NCBI GenBank assembly: GCA_044336205.1
Contig: CP172318.1
Span: forward strand, 62,001 to 126,000
Source: Ruoffia sp044336205
GTDB lineage: Bacteria > Bacillota > Bacilli > Lactobacillales > Aerococcaceae
Direction: 5' to 3'
DNA: 64,000 nt
Positions 45,953 through 55,234 of the stretch are shown here, one piece after another. The notes under the pieces were generated by a model. It was not told the DNA's origin. It saw only the letters and a program-made list of their open reading frames with translations, and did not search any database. The translations under genes and the position numbers were made by a program. Position 1 is the stretch's first letter, and each line of letters begins with the position of its first letter.

Positions 45953-46785
45953 TGGACTTTAAACGAATACAAGTTGTCTTAGTATTCTTCTTCCTAGTGT
46001 TCGATCTTTACTTATTGTATATGTTGTTTAATCGGGCGGATGTTCTAGTACAGCCTGTTCAAGAGGTGACCGTCACGATTGAAGAGAACTTAACTAACCG
46101 TGGTGTGCAGTTTGATGAATTAAGAACAGAGAAATTACAACTACCTTTCGTCGTATCAGAGCCTAATAACCACTTAGCAGAGAATATTACGCAATTAAGT
46201 GGACAGACGCCCTCGGTGAACACAGAAGGTGTATTATCGAGTACTTTAGATGAACCGTATGATTTAGGCTTAGGCATTGATCAAAACACAACCGGCCTTT
46301 CAACAGAACAGCGTCAAAGTTTGCATGATGTATTGTCGAATCCAGAACTGATTATTTCTGGAGAGGAATATCGTAACGTGTGGTATGTAAGTACTGAACA
46401 AGCCATTTATGTGCGGATGATTGCTTATGATGGTAACCCCATTGTTGATGGGACGGCAGAGATTCGAATTAACTTAGATGAGAACTTCATGATGACTTCC
46501 TATATCCAAACTTATCAAGCGAATCTAACGCAGCTTGATTCCAATGAATCAATATTATCAGAGCGTGAAGCCTTAGAGATTATCGACCGGCGGGTTGAGA
46601 CCCAAATTCCTGATGACTCGATTATTCATTATGCCATCTTAGTTTATTACCGATCTACGTCTCTTGATGGTCTAAATGTTTACTCACCGGCTTGGCAATT
46701 TGTCTACGATAATCCAGGTGGACGTTTTACTTTATTAGTTGACGGAATTCGAGGTAATGATGTCAGCCGTATCCAAGTGAATTGA
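45952..46785 (+). CDS. walI: WalK accessory protein WalI (YycI)
   Basis: A 277-residue protein with one N-terminal transmembrane helix (FFFLVFDLYLLYMLF, about residues 12-26) and an outer domain resembling YycI (SPAWQFVYDNPGGRFTLLVDG near the C-terminus). In Bacillus and Staphylococcus it works with WalH on WalK. TAATG overlap with walH shows tight coupling. The stop is TGA. Instead of walJ, a DUF2207 gene comes next. Confidence 0.88.
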   Translation: MDFKRIQVVLVFFFLVFDLYLLYMLFNRADVLVQPVQEVTVTIEENLTNRGVQFDELRTEKLQLPFVVSEPNNHLAENITQLSGQTPSVNTEGVLSSTLDEPYDLGLGIDQNTTGLSTEQRQSLHDVLSNPELIISGEEYRNVWYVSTEQAIYVRMIAYDGNPIVDGTAEIRINLDENFMMTSYIQTYQANLTQLDSNESILSEREALEIIDRRVETQIPDDSIIHYAILVYYRSTSLDGLNVYSPAWQFVYDNPGGRFTLLVDGIRGNDVSRIQVN

Positions 46786-47042
46786 GTTCTGACATAGAAG
46801 TTGAAGTATCGTTATTTCAATCCGAGAACAATTTATTTTGGGATTTTTTGTTGTAAATAAAAGCTTAAAAAATGAGAAGCAAAGAAAAAAACATCAAGTA
46901 AAATCTCTTTAAAAGCGAAGATATCAACGATTTCAAAGGATGTAACGAAAAAATCTCTCGGAAAATATGACGCTTTAATGTGCTATCATCCTCTGTGCAT
47001 GGTAGAATATAATTACATATCATGGAAAGTTAGGTGAGCCAA

Positions 47043-48956
47043 ATGAAGAAAAATCGTTTGCGCCAAATAATAGTTTGTATCTTACTTGTATGCGGCCTAT
47101 TTGTGCCATTGATGACTTATTCAACCGTTTATGCGCAGGAAGTCAACTTTGATATTAAAGACGCTGATATTAGGGGAGAGATTTCTGCTAATGGTGATGT
47201 AAGCTTTAAAGAAATTTATACTTTCGATGTGGATTTTATGAATGGAGCTTATCATACCATTGATTATGGAGGCTATAATATTACTGATTACCGTGTAGGT
47301 ATTCTGGATGAAGAAACTGGTGAGGTTCAATATCTTACTGAGAGCTTTAATGAATCAGCGGGAACGTTCAAAGTGTCAGATAATGGAACTTTATTCAAGC
47401 TACAAGTGTTCAATCCAGCTGAGAATGAGACCGTACACTTTGTCTTTGAATATACAATTGAAGGATTAATTACGAATTACAATGACACGGCAGAGTTAAA
47501 CCGTAAGATTGTTCCAGAAAATACAGACGATAACTTTGATGTGAAAGCTGTCATTTACTTACCAGGTGAAGTGACTAATCCGGATGACTTCAGAGTGTGG
47601 GCCTATGGAGCTAATAACGGTGAAGTCTATCCTAAAACCGAAAGTGGGCAGAGTTATATTGACCTGACCGTAGTGAATAATCCACCTAATCAGTTCGTCG
47701 AAGTCCATTCAATCTTCCCAACATCACTGACGCCCAATAACCCAAATGTTGAGAAAACAAATGTGAAAGATCAAATTATAGCAAAGGCTGAAGCGGTCGT
47801 TGAAGCAGACGCTCGAAATTATGCCAAAGAAATGCGACATCGCTTTTACTTAATCTTTGGACTCTTATTCTTATTCCCCTTGATGACCATTTATGCTTCT
47901 TATTATTACTTTAGTAAACGTAAGAAATTGAATCCAAATCCTATTCATGTGCCAGAGCATTACTATAGCTTGCCTGAAGAATTGACACCAGCTATTATGG
48001 CGACTGCTGTCTTTCGTTCGAAGCCAACAGCTGACGATTTCTCAGCGACTATTATTGACTTAGCACGTAAAGGTTATATTCAAGTGGAAGAAGTTAGTCG
48101 AAAAAAACGTGGACTTCTTAAACGTAAGAGTGCTTCAACCATTCGTGTGTCACCAACAGATAAGGAAATAGACTTTAGCGACTTACAAAAGCATGAGCGT
48201 TATGTTTACGAATACTTATTACCGAACAAGGAAACTATTACCTTATCAGAGATTGAAGAAGGGATTGAGAATAACCGTAACTTTAAAAAGGCCAAGTACC
48301 GTAAGTGGACACAGTTCTCTAACTACGTTGAGGTAAAAGGTGAACAAATTAAAGGCCAACCTGTCGAATATGGACGGTCAATTATGTTTGCAGCACTAGC
48401 TATGTCATTTTCTGTAGCATTGATGATTGCGATTATCACCTTGGTAATTGGAACGAGTTTAATGGAACACTTGCCGTGGTTAATTGTTATATTATCTATT
48501 AATATGCTCTTAGCAGTGGTCGTTTTTATCTTAACCTTAGCTAGACCGATCAGAACTTATGAACAAGATAAGCGGATTAAAGAATGGAAAGCTTTTGCCA
48601 ACATGTTAGATGACATTGGAAACTTCAATATGCGTGAAGTTGCATCGCTTCCACTTTGGGAAGAATTTTTAGTTTATGCGATTTCCCTAGATGTTGCGGA
48701 TAAAGTAGTTGAAGCGATGAACAAGGAATACGGTATGGAAGAACTCAGTCAAATGTCGATGCCAACGGTGATGTACACCAATCCTTATTGGATTAACCAA
48801 GTTGTCCGACCTTCCATTAGTCATTCAGTATCTTCAAGTATCCCCGTAGGTCAAAGTGGTGGTTACTCTGGTAGCAATACAGGAGGTTTCGGAGGCGGCT
48901 TCTCCAGCGGTTCTTCAGGAGGATCTGGAGGCGGTGGCGGAACCGGTGGTTTCTAA
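47043..48956 (+). CDS. DUF2207 family membrane protein
   Basis: A 637-residue exported and membrane-anchored protein. The signal peptide (about residues 1-30, ending STVYA-QE) is followed by an outer beta-rich domain (DUF2207, about 35-240), a helix near 280, a cytoplasmic winged-helix-like region, two more helices (about 455-510) and a Gly/Ser-rich tail (FSSGSSGGSGGGGGTGGF). I set the start at ATG 47043 since TAGGTGAG is the ribosome site and contains the upstream GTG. The role is unknown; DUF2207 proteins are often linked to LemA. Its insertion between walI and walJ suggests a wall or envelope role, by context only. Confidence 0.85.
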   Translation: MKKNRLRQIIVCILLVCGLFVPLMTYSTVYAQEVNFDIKDADIRGEISANGDVSFKEIYTFDVDFMNGAYHTIDYGGYNITDYRVGILDEETGEVQYLTESFNESAGTFKVSDNGTLFKLQVFNPAENETVHFVFEYTIEGLITNYNDTAELNRKIVPENTDDNFDVKAVIYLPGEVTNPDDFRVWAYGANNGEVYPKTESGQSYIDLTVVNNPPNQFVEVHSIFPTSLTPNNPNVEKTNVKDQIIAKAEAVVEADARNYAKEMRHRFYLIFGLLFLFPLMTIYASYYYFSKRKKLNPNPIHVPEHYYSLPEELTPAIMATAVFRSKPTADDFSATIIDLARKGYIQVEEVSRKKRGLLKRKSASTIRVSPTDKEIDFSDLQKHERYVYEYLLPNKETITLSEIEEGIENNRNFKKAKYRKWTQFSNYVEVKGEQIKGQPVEYGRSIMFAALAMSFSVALMIAIITLVIGTSLMEHLPWLIVILSINMLLAVVVFILTLARPIRTYEQDKRIKEWKAFANMLDDIGNFNMREVASLPLWEEFLVYAISLDVADKVVEAMNKEYGMEELSQMSMPTVMYTNPYWINQVVRPSISHSVSSSIPVGQSGGYSGSNTGGFGGGFSSGSSGGSGGGGGTGGF

Positions 48957-48980
48957 CACAATATAAGTTTAGTTCTACAA

Positions 48981-49018
48981 AGCAAAGGTAAGTTTTGTTA
49001 CTTTCCTTTGCTTTTTTG
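48981..49018 (+). terminator. Terminator after the DUF2207 gene
   Basis: AGCAAAGG pairs with CCTTTGCT, extended by TAA/TTA, followed by TTTTTTG. Confidence 0.82.
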
Positions 49019-49067
49019 TCCTAATTTGAGCTATTGTTAATTGCTTGGTCTTGGTAGGAGCTGTTAT

Positions 49068-49205
49068 GCGGAACAATGGGCATCGAAAGTTCCTAGCAAG
49101 AGTGTATAGGCGGAACAATGGGCATCGAAAGTTCCTAGCAAGAGTGTATAGGCGGAACAATGGTAATCGAAAGTTCCTAGCAGTGGCGTTTAACCGGAAC
49201 ATTTA
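49068..49205 (+). repeat. Family A 42-bp hairpin array, second location
   Basis: GGAAC recurs at 49070, 49112, 49154 and 49196, again exactly 42 bases apart. Three full units have GGAACAATGG, CATCGAAAGTTCC and a linker TAGCAAGAGTGTATAGGC. The core and the 42-base period match the array at 4.25 kb while the linkers differ, so the arrays are related but have homogenised separately. Confidence 0.93.
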
Positions 49206-49309
49206 GCCACGGTGATGCTCATCAATAATTAATTATGCGCCCCTTGCGAATCGAGTATAGGCGTGATAAGCTAAGGTGTAGCCGATAAATCAATGTAAAG
49301 AGTGATAAA

Positions 49310-50174
49310 ATGACTGAAATAACGATGCAATTTCAAGGATTGGCAGATATAAATAACAAACAAACTGAAGCAGTTTTTGAAAGTTTACAGTTTTCTGTTT
49401 TGGCAAGTGGAAGTAGCGGAAACTGCACTTATGTTGAATCAATGAATAGTCGCATTATGATTGATGCGGGGCTGAGCGGTAAGCGAATCGAAGGATTGTT
49501 TAATCAGATTGGCCGTAAGGTAGCAGACGTTGATGCGATTCTTGTAACTCACGAGCATAAAGACCATATCCATGGCGTAGGTGTTTTGTCGCGCAAATAT
49601 AATATTCCTATCTATGCTAACGCTAAAACATGGAGTGTTATGGAAAATATGATAGGTAAGATTGCTCCTGAGAATAAGCAATTTATTGAACCAGATAAAT
49701 TGGTGACGATTGGTGACATTGATGTGTTGAGTTTTAATGTTAGCCATGACGCCATTCAGCCACAATTTTATGCTTTCGAGAAAGCAAAGAAACAATTTGT
49801 TATGTTGACAGACACTAGGTTATGTGAGTGATCGCTTGCGTAGTCAGTTGAAAAATGCTTCTGCCTACCTAATCGAAAGTAACCATGAAATTGAAATGCT
49901 ACGCTACGGGGCATATCCATGGTCACTAAAGCAACGTATCTTAGGTGATAAGGGTCACTTAAGTAACGAAGATGGGGCGTTAGCGATGGCAGATTTAATT
50001 GGAAATAATACAAAAGAAATCTACTTAGGCCACTTAAGTCGTGACAATAATACTAAGCAATTAGCCATGTCCTCTATGGAAGACATCTTATTACATCGCA
50101 ATTTCGGTGTGAATGAAGACTTCCATTTATATATGACGGATCCTGCTGAAGCAACGCCATTAAGACGACTTTAA
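49310..50174 (+). pseudogene. walJ: walJ (YycJ) MBL-fold exonuclease-like gene, frameshifted
   Basis: The first frame (49310 to about 49815) has the MBL-fold start SVLASGSSGNCTYVES and the zinc motif THEHKDHIHG. The second (about 49816-50174) continues the family: YVSDRLRSQLKNASAYLIESNH and LGHLSRDNNT. The join is at GACACTAGGTTATG, where one extra base breaks what should read Thr-Gly-Tyr-Val. Restored, the protein is about 287 residues, slightly longer at the N-terminus than usual (MTEITMQFQG extension). The gene belongs with walRKHI. It may be inactive, or the extra base may be a sequence error. Confidence 0.85.
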
Positions 50175-50178
50175 TTAG

Positions 50179-50212
50179 GAAAGTCTTCTACTTAAAAGTA
50201 GGAGGCTTTTTA
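50179..50212 (+). terminator. Terminator after walJ
   Basis: AAGTCTTCTACTT pairs with AAGTAGGAGGCTT with G-T pairs, followed by TTTAT. Confidence 0.8.
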
Positions 50213-50233
50213 TATTCGGTATTCTAATTTTAA

Positions 50234-50490
50234 TCTAGTGTGAAGAATGGGTGAGCCAAAGTTCATAGTAAAGCGGTCTAGTGTGAAGAATGGGTAAGGC
50301 AAAGTTCATAGTAAAGCGGTCTAGTGTGAAGAATGGGTAAGGCAAAGTTCATAGTAAAGGGTCTAGTGTGAAGAATGGGTGAGCGAAAGTTCATAGTAAA
50401 GGGTCTAGTGTGAAGAATGGGTGAGCGAAAGTTCATAGTAAAGTGGGTTAGTGTGAAGAATGGGTAGTGGGAGTTCATAGTAAATAGGCC
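50234..50490 (+). repeat. Family B 42/43-bp hairpin array, first location
   Basis: GTGAAGAATG recurs at 50240, 50283, 50326, 50368, 50410 and 50453. Units read TAGTGTGAAGAATGGGT, a short variable part, AAAGTTCATAGTAAAG, so TGTGAA can pair with TTCATA (one G-T). The length alternates between 42 and 43 with the linker GGGTC or CGGTC. It lies between the walJ terminator and htrA. Confidence 0.95.
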
Positions 50491-50654
50491 TAGAATGGAG
50501 AATTTGTGGCCTATTATTCTAACAAACTTAAATTATTCATAGTTAAGCTCACATTAATTATTTTAATCGATAATTCATTCACAAATTTTCATATTCATTT
50601 CATACTTTGGTGTTAATCTTATTAACGTAATATAAGATAGAAAGGATTATGCAA

Positions 50655-51875
50655 ATGAAAAAAGAACACAATAATAAATTTTGGCAAAGTGTTTTTGGTG
50701 GTATACTTGGAACTGTCCTTGCCTTGTCAATTGTAAGCTTTTTTGGTTTTGGTTTATTAAACAACCAACAAACAACTGCTTACTCACAAGAAGACTTAAT
50801 TGAATTTGAATCAACAATTACTCAAACGGTTGAGAATACACGCGATGCTGTTGTATCTGTTGGGAACTACCAAGTGATTCAAAATAACTCATTGAATGGC
50901 TTTAACTATTTCCAAGGTCAAGGCCTACAAATTGATGACATCCAACAAGAACCTATCTTGGCTGGATCAGGAAGTGGGGTTATCTATAAGGTAGATGGCG
51001 ATACCGCCTATGTTGTAACTAACAACCACGTTATTGATGGTTATGATTCATTAGAAGTAACTTTATCAGATGGTACCCAAGTAGAAGCAACGGAAGTTGG
51101 ATCAGATGCACTCAGTGACTTAGCAGTCTTACAAATTTCTTCTGAAAATGTAACAGACACAATTGAATTCGCTAATTCAGATGACATCTTAGTCGGAAGT
51201 ATCGCGGTTGCCATTGGTTCACCATTGAGTTCTGATACATTCGCTTCAACAGTAACACAAGGGATTGTTTCAGGATTAAACCGTTCACTTCCTGTTGATA
51301 CTGATGGTGACGGAGCTGAAGACTGGGAGATGACATTGCTGCAAACTGATGCAGCTATTAACCCAGGTAACTCAGGGGGAGCTTTAGTAAACTCTCGAGG
51401 TCAATTGATCGGAATTAGCTCAAGTAAAATTGCTTCATCACAAGTTGAAGGTATGGGATTCGCTATTCCAAGTAATGAAGTTCAACAAATTATTGAACGT
51501 CTTGAAACGGATGGAGAAGTTATTCGGCCAGTTCTAGGTACATCAACGGTTAACTTAAACTACTTCGCACTTCAAACACGTGTTGAAGACTTAGGACTTG
51601 CTGAGGATATGACAGATGGTGTTGTTGTGGCTGAAGTGGCACCAAACTCTAGTGCTGCAAACGCAGGTATCCAAAAATTAGACGTCATTACAGCGATTAA
51701 TGACGAAGCTGTAACAGACGGACAAAGTCTGCGTCAATTACTTTACCAATACCAAGTTGGTGACACGGTGACAATTACAGTAATCCGTGAAGGTAAAGAG
51801 ATGCAAATCGATACTACCTTAGAAGCGCAACAATCATCGAATGCTACATTATTCCAGGAAGATTCACAAGAATAA
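50655..51875 (+). CDS. htrA: HtrA/DegP-like membrane serine protease
   Basis: A 406-residue surface protease: one N-terminal transmembrane anchor (about residues 12-32), a trypsin-like domain with the catalytic His in TNNHVIDG, Asp in LSDLAVLQI and Ser in NPGNSGGALV, and one PDZ domain (about 290-385; DGVVVAEVAPNSSAANAGI). It handles misfolded exported proteins. ATG 50655 is preferred because AAAGGA is eight bases away; ATG 50649 leaves two bases. Position next to the wal genes and before rlmH is common in Lactobacillales. A GGATGAA/TTCATCC hairpin follows at 51891. Confidence 0.95.
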   Translation: MKKEHNNKFWQSVFGGILGTVLALSIVSFFGFGLLNNQQTTAYSQEDLIEFESTITQTVENTRDAVVSVGNYQVIQNNSLNGFNYFQGQGLQIDDIQQEPILAGSGSGVIYKVDGDTAYVVTNNHVIDGYDSLEVTLSDGTQVEATEVGSDALSDLAVLQISSENVTDTIEFANSDDILVGSIAVAIGSPLSSDTFASTVTQGIVSGLNRSLPVDTDGDGAEDWEMTLLQTDAAINPGNSGGALVNSRGQLIGISSSKIASSQVEGMGFAIPSNEVQQIIERLETDGEVIRPVLGTSTVNLNYFALQTRVEDLGLAEDMTDGVVVAEVAPNSSAANAGIQKLDVITAINDEAVTDGQSLRQLLYQYQVGDTVTITVIREGKEMQIDTTLEAQQSSNATLFQEDSQE

Positions 51876-52022
51876 TTAATGAAGAACGGATGAACTTACC
51901 CAATTCATCCACCTAAAAAATAGCTTACATTCACTTTATACAGGATAAGTCATGACTTAGATGCACCAACTAAGTTGTGGCTTGTTCTTTTTATTAATAA
52001 TGTTATCGCTTTCAATCCGATG

Positions 52023-52307
52023 TGTGTATAAAATAAGGTCTAACACTGTCAGTAAACTTCATGAAATAGTGTACAAGGCTGTGAATAGACAAGAAAAACA
52101 GAGCGACTTATCAACAAAAAAACGACTTATGCACAGAAATGAACAAGGAACTTGTGTATAAGTCATAGTTAATGTGTATAAAGTGAGTAAAATAGTTTAT
52201 CAACTTTAAAAATGAATAGAAAAAAATGAGAAATCCGTAAAAATATTGAACTTATCAACAGAAAACAAACTTATTAACAGACTTATGCACAAAAAGACAG
52301 TGGATAA
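52023..52307. other. DnaA-box cluster (origin-like or DnaA-titrating site)
   Basis: About ten nine-base matches to TTATCCACA with one or two mismatches lie in 285 bases. Forward: TTATCAACA at 52108 and 52252, TTATGCACA at 52127 and 52283, TTATTAACA at 52271, TTATCAACT at 52197. Reverse: TGTGTATAA at 52023, 52153 and 52173, AGTGGATAA at 52299. An AT-rich run (52206-52250) separates two groups. The site is in the gap between convergent htrA and ktrA, so it is not a promoter. dnaA and dnaN are not in the window. Confidence 0.75.
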
Positions 52308-52407
52308 GTCGAAAAATGTGTCCAAAAATACATAATTCATAAAAATAGAACTAATTATCATCAGTTTGGTTGTTTATAACTGTAGGTAAAAACTTTTCTG
52401 AAAACAA

Positions 52408-52441
52408 AAAACTCACTTCACAACGTGTGAACTGAGTTTAT
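52408..52441 (-). terminator. Terminator of the ktr unit
   Basis: AAACTCA-TTCACA pairs with TGTGAA-TGAGTTT around ACG; the minus-strand product continues in TTTTTTGTTTTC. Confidence 0.85.
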
Positions 52442-52446
52442 CTCTA

Positions 52447-53112
52447 TTAAAGTTGTCCTAGGTAGTCAAACTTTTCAAAGGTATGGTTATGTGTAATCCC
52501 TACAAGAATTATGTCGCTTGGGAGTGGCTGGGACACTTCAATGGACTTGAGGTTCTCACCACGTTCTTGCCGTTGGCCAATTAAGTTAATTTCGTATTTA
52601 CGTCGTAGATCAAGCTCCGTAATCGTTTTTCCAATCCATTTTTCAGGGATTTCGAATTCAATAACGGAAGATTCATCATCTAAGCGAAGCACTTCATCAA
52701 TACGATTGCGTAAGATTTTAGAAGCGAGTCGGTGGCCAGAATCGCGCTCTGGAGCTACAACGGCATGGACGCCCACTTCATATAAAACCTCTTCGAACAT
52801 CACACTTCTCGCTTTAGCAACAATCTGAGGGACGCCAAGTCGCTAACAATGCATGACCGCAAGCACAGCACTTTCAAGCTGTGTCCCCGTCGCAATGACA
52901 ACCACATCACAATTTTGAATACCGATGTTTCGCAGTAATTCAATATCAGTAAAGTCACCAATAGTCGCATTAGTGACAAAGTCTGAGATTTTCTGGACTT
53001 TTTTGGGGTTGGTATCAACGGCAATGACTTCACAACCATATTCGCTTAGTTCAGTCGCTACGCCTTCTCCAAAGATTCCTAACCCTAAAATTCCAACAAT
53101 TCGTTTCTTCAT
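52447..53112 (-). pseudogene. ktrA: ktrA potassium uptake regulatory subunit with internal stop
   Basis: The frame from ATG 53112 gives a 221-codon KtrA-type protein: the NAD/ATP-binding Rossmann start VGILGLGIFGEGVATELS, then VVVIATGTQ and a C-terminal TrkA_C domain. A TAG at 52845-52843, after LAVMHC and before RLGVPQIVAKARS, interrupts it; the codon is normally Lys or Gln there. Everything else is conserved in the same frame, so it is one nonsense change. The gene follows ktrB by 21 bases in the same unit. With ktrB also broken, this K+ uptake system is probably lost, unless the sequence has errors. Confidence 0.85.
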
Positions 53113-53133
53113 TCTATCTTCAATCCTCCTAGA

Positions 53134-54511
53134 TTATCCAAGGAATATATTCGTCTCTGCGTAATTAATATCTTTATCTTTTCTTTGTAAAATCCCTAAT
53201 AAAAGTGTAATCGGTCCGACACGTCCAGCAATCATTAAAATTACCATAATGATTTTGCCAACGGGGTTCATATAATCCATCGTATTAAAGGTAATCCCTG
53301 CTGAACCTAAGGCATTAGCCGTTTCGAACAATAGATCAAGAGAGTTCAAATATGGATGAATAATCAATATTAACGAGTAACCACCAAAAAGCAAGATAAT
53401 GAAGAATAAGACAATCACCACCGCTTGCTTAACTAAACGACTAGGAATTGAACGCTTGAATATGGTAACACGCGTATACGACCTTAACTCTGCTAGGAAC
53501 AAGAGGACTAAAATAGCAAAAGACGTAACTTTAATTCCTCCAGCCGTTCCTCCCGGTGCCCCACCTATGATGGTTTGAACCATGGAACTTAACTTAGTAA
53601 AAGGATTCATATCATAGTAACTCACTGACGTATAACCCGCCGTTCGTGTATTCGTCGTATTAAAGAAGGCATTCAAAATTTTCAAATGCCAAGGCATCTC
53701 TCCTAATGTATTAGGGTTACTCCATTCAGAAATTAAAAATAATACTGTACCCAACAATAAGATGGCAAAGGTAAACAACATAACAATCCGGCTGTGTACA
53801 GACAGACGATTCAAAGCTAGACGTAAGGAGCGTGGTTTGGAAGTGATGTATAGCTTGAGTCTCTCACTTAATTCAAACCAAACTGAAAACCCTAATCCAC
53901 CAGAAATAACTAAAATGGACACCGTCAATAAAATAAGATAATTATTATAAAAACCTTCTAAACTATCCGTATACATAGTATGAAAACCAGAATTAGTAAA
54001 TGCCGAGATTGATAAAAATAAAGCATTAAAAGTCCCTCGTCTTAAACCAAATCGCGGAATAAAATCGATCATAATAAAGGCAGCTCCAACCAATTCTGCC
54101 ACTAAAGTAAATTGATAAATTGATGTCAAAAAATCGATAGAGGTTTTTATTAGTGTCGCGACTTAGTGATTGCTGCAACAAATATTGGTCTTGAAGTGAC
54201 AGACGCCGATTCAAGTAATAGATCCCAACGTTGAGAATCGTAATCACACCGAGTCCTCCGACCTGTATCAGTATGAGCGCAATAATTTGTCCCCAAATAT
54301 TATAAGTTTCCGCAAGAGGAAGGGCAGCCATCCCAGACACACAAACTAAGGAAATCGCCGTCATAAGATGGTCAAAGTAACTCGCATCCGTCGATGGTTG
54401 GTGCAAAATTGGCAATGATAATAATAAGCTACCTATAAAGGCAACTAAAATAAAACTTAAAGTTAATCGTAATGAGGTGGACATTTGCCAGCCAGAGCTT
54501 TTGTTAGGCAT
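53134..54511 (-). pseudogene. ktrB: ktrB potassium channel-like subunit, frameshifted
   Basis: The gene starts at 54511 (MPNKSSGWQMSTSLRL) and would give about 458 residues with the four-repeat TrkH/KtrB fold. Selectivity-loop-like segments are seen, including SAFTNSGFHTM, FFNTTNTRTAGY and ANALGSAGI. Near 54139 one extra base shifts the frame: the first part ends in altered residues after SRDTNKNL, while the second resumes at IDFLTSIYQFTLVAELVGA. The two frames overlap by about 100 bases. ktrA downstream is separately broken. Confidence 0.85.
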
Positions 54512-54617
54512 GATACCCTCTCCTATCTAGTACTTTCATGTAAATATCATACAAAAGATATTACTAAAATGCTATGGGGAATGAGGATTGAAGGAGGAAA
54601 GGCTGGACGGTAGTGAG

Positions 54618-55035
54618 GTAGTTGGTAAATGGGTCCATGTTTATAGTAAAGCGAGTTAGTGTGAAGAATGGATGAGCTAATGTTCATAGTAAAGTGGGTT
54701 AGTGTGAAGAATGGGTGAGCGAAAGTTCATAGTAAAGGGTCTAGTGTGAAGAATGAGTAAGCTAAAGTTCATAGTAAAGTGGGTTAGTGTGAAGAATGAG
54801 TAAGCCAAAGTTCATAGTAAAGGATCTAGTGTGAAGAATAGGTGAGCGAAAGTTCATAGTAAAGCGGTCTAGTGTGAAGAATGAGTAAGCTAAAGTTCAT
54901 AGTAAAGCGGTCTAGTGTGAAGAATGGGTGAGCCAAAGTTCATAGTAAAGCGGTCTAGTGTGAAGAATGGGTAAGCCAAAGTTCATAGCAAAGCGGTCTA
55001 GTGTGAAGAATGAGTAAGCCAAAGTTCATAGTAGA
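54618..55035 (+). repeat. Family B 42/43-bp hairpin array, left of the NERD gene
   Basis: GTGAAGAATG recurs at 54661, 54704, 54746, 54789, 54831, 54874, 54917, 54960 and 55003, with a degenerate copy before the first. The orientation is the same as at 50.2 kb. The remaining part of the 54.51-55.23 kb gap is AT-rich and must hold the promoters of ktrB (minus) and the NERD gene (plus). Confidence 0.95.
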
Positions 55036-55234
55036 CAGACCAATATTAAAAAAAGTTTTATATAATTTATTTAGACATCCTAAACAAAATATTGCTTAGG
55101 AGTTAATTGAAGACATCATGACTTTAATAACGAACACTCATAAATTAAATAAACGAAAAATTTAAAAATATAATCGCCTCTAAAAAGTGTATTTATAAGT
55201 AGCATTAAAAATTTAATAAATATGGAGGAGCTAT

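Noticed and set aside
52023..52307. Main chromosomal origin oriC
   Set aside because: No dnaA, dnaN or parB is near, and gene orientation does not diverge here, so I call it only origin-like.
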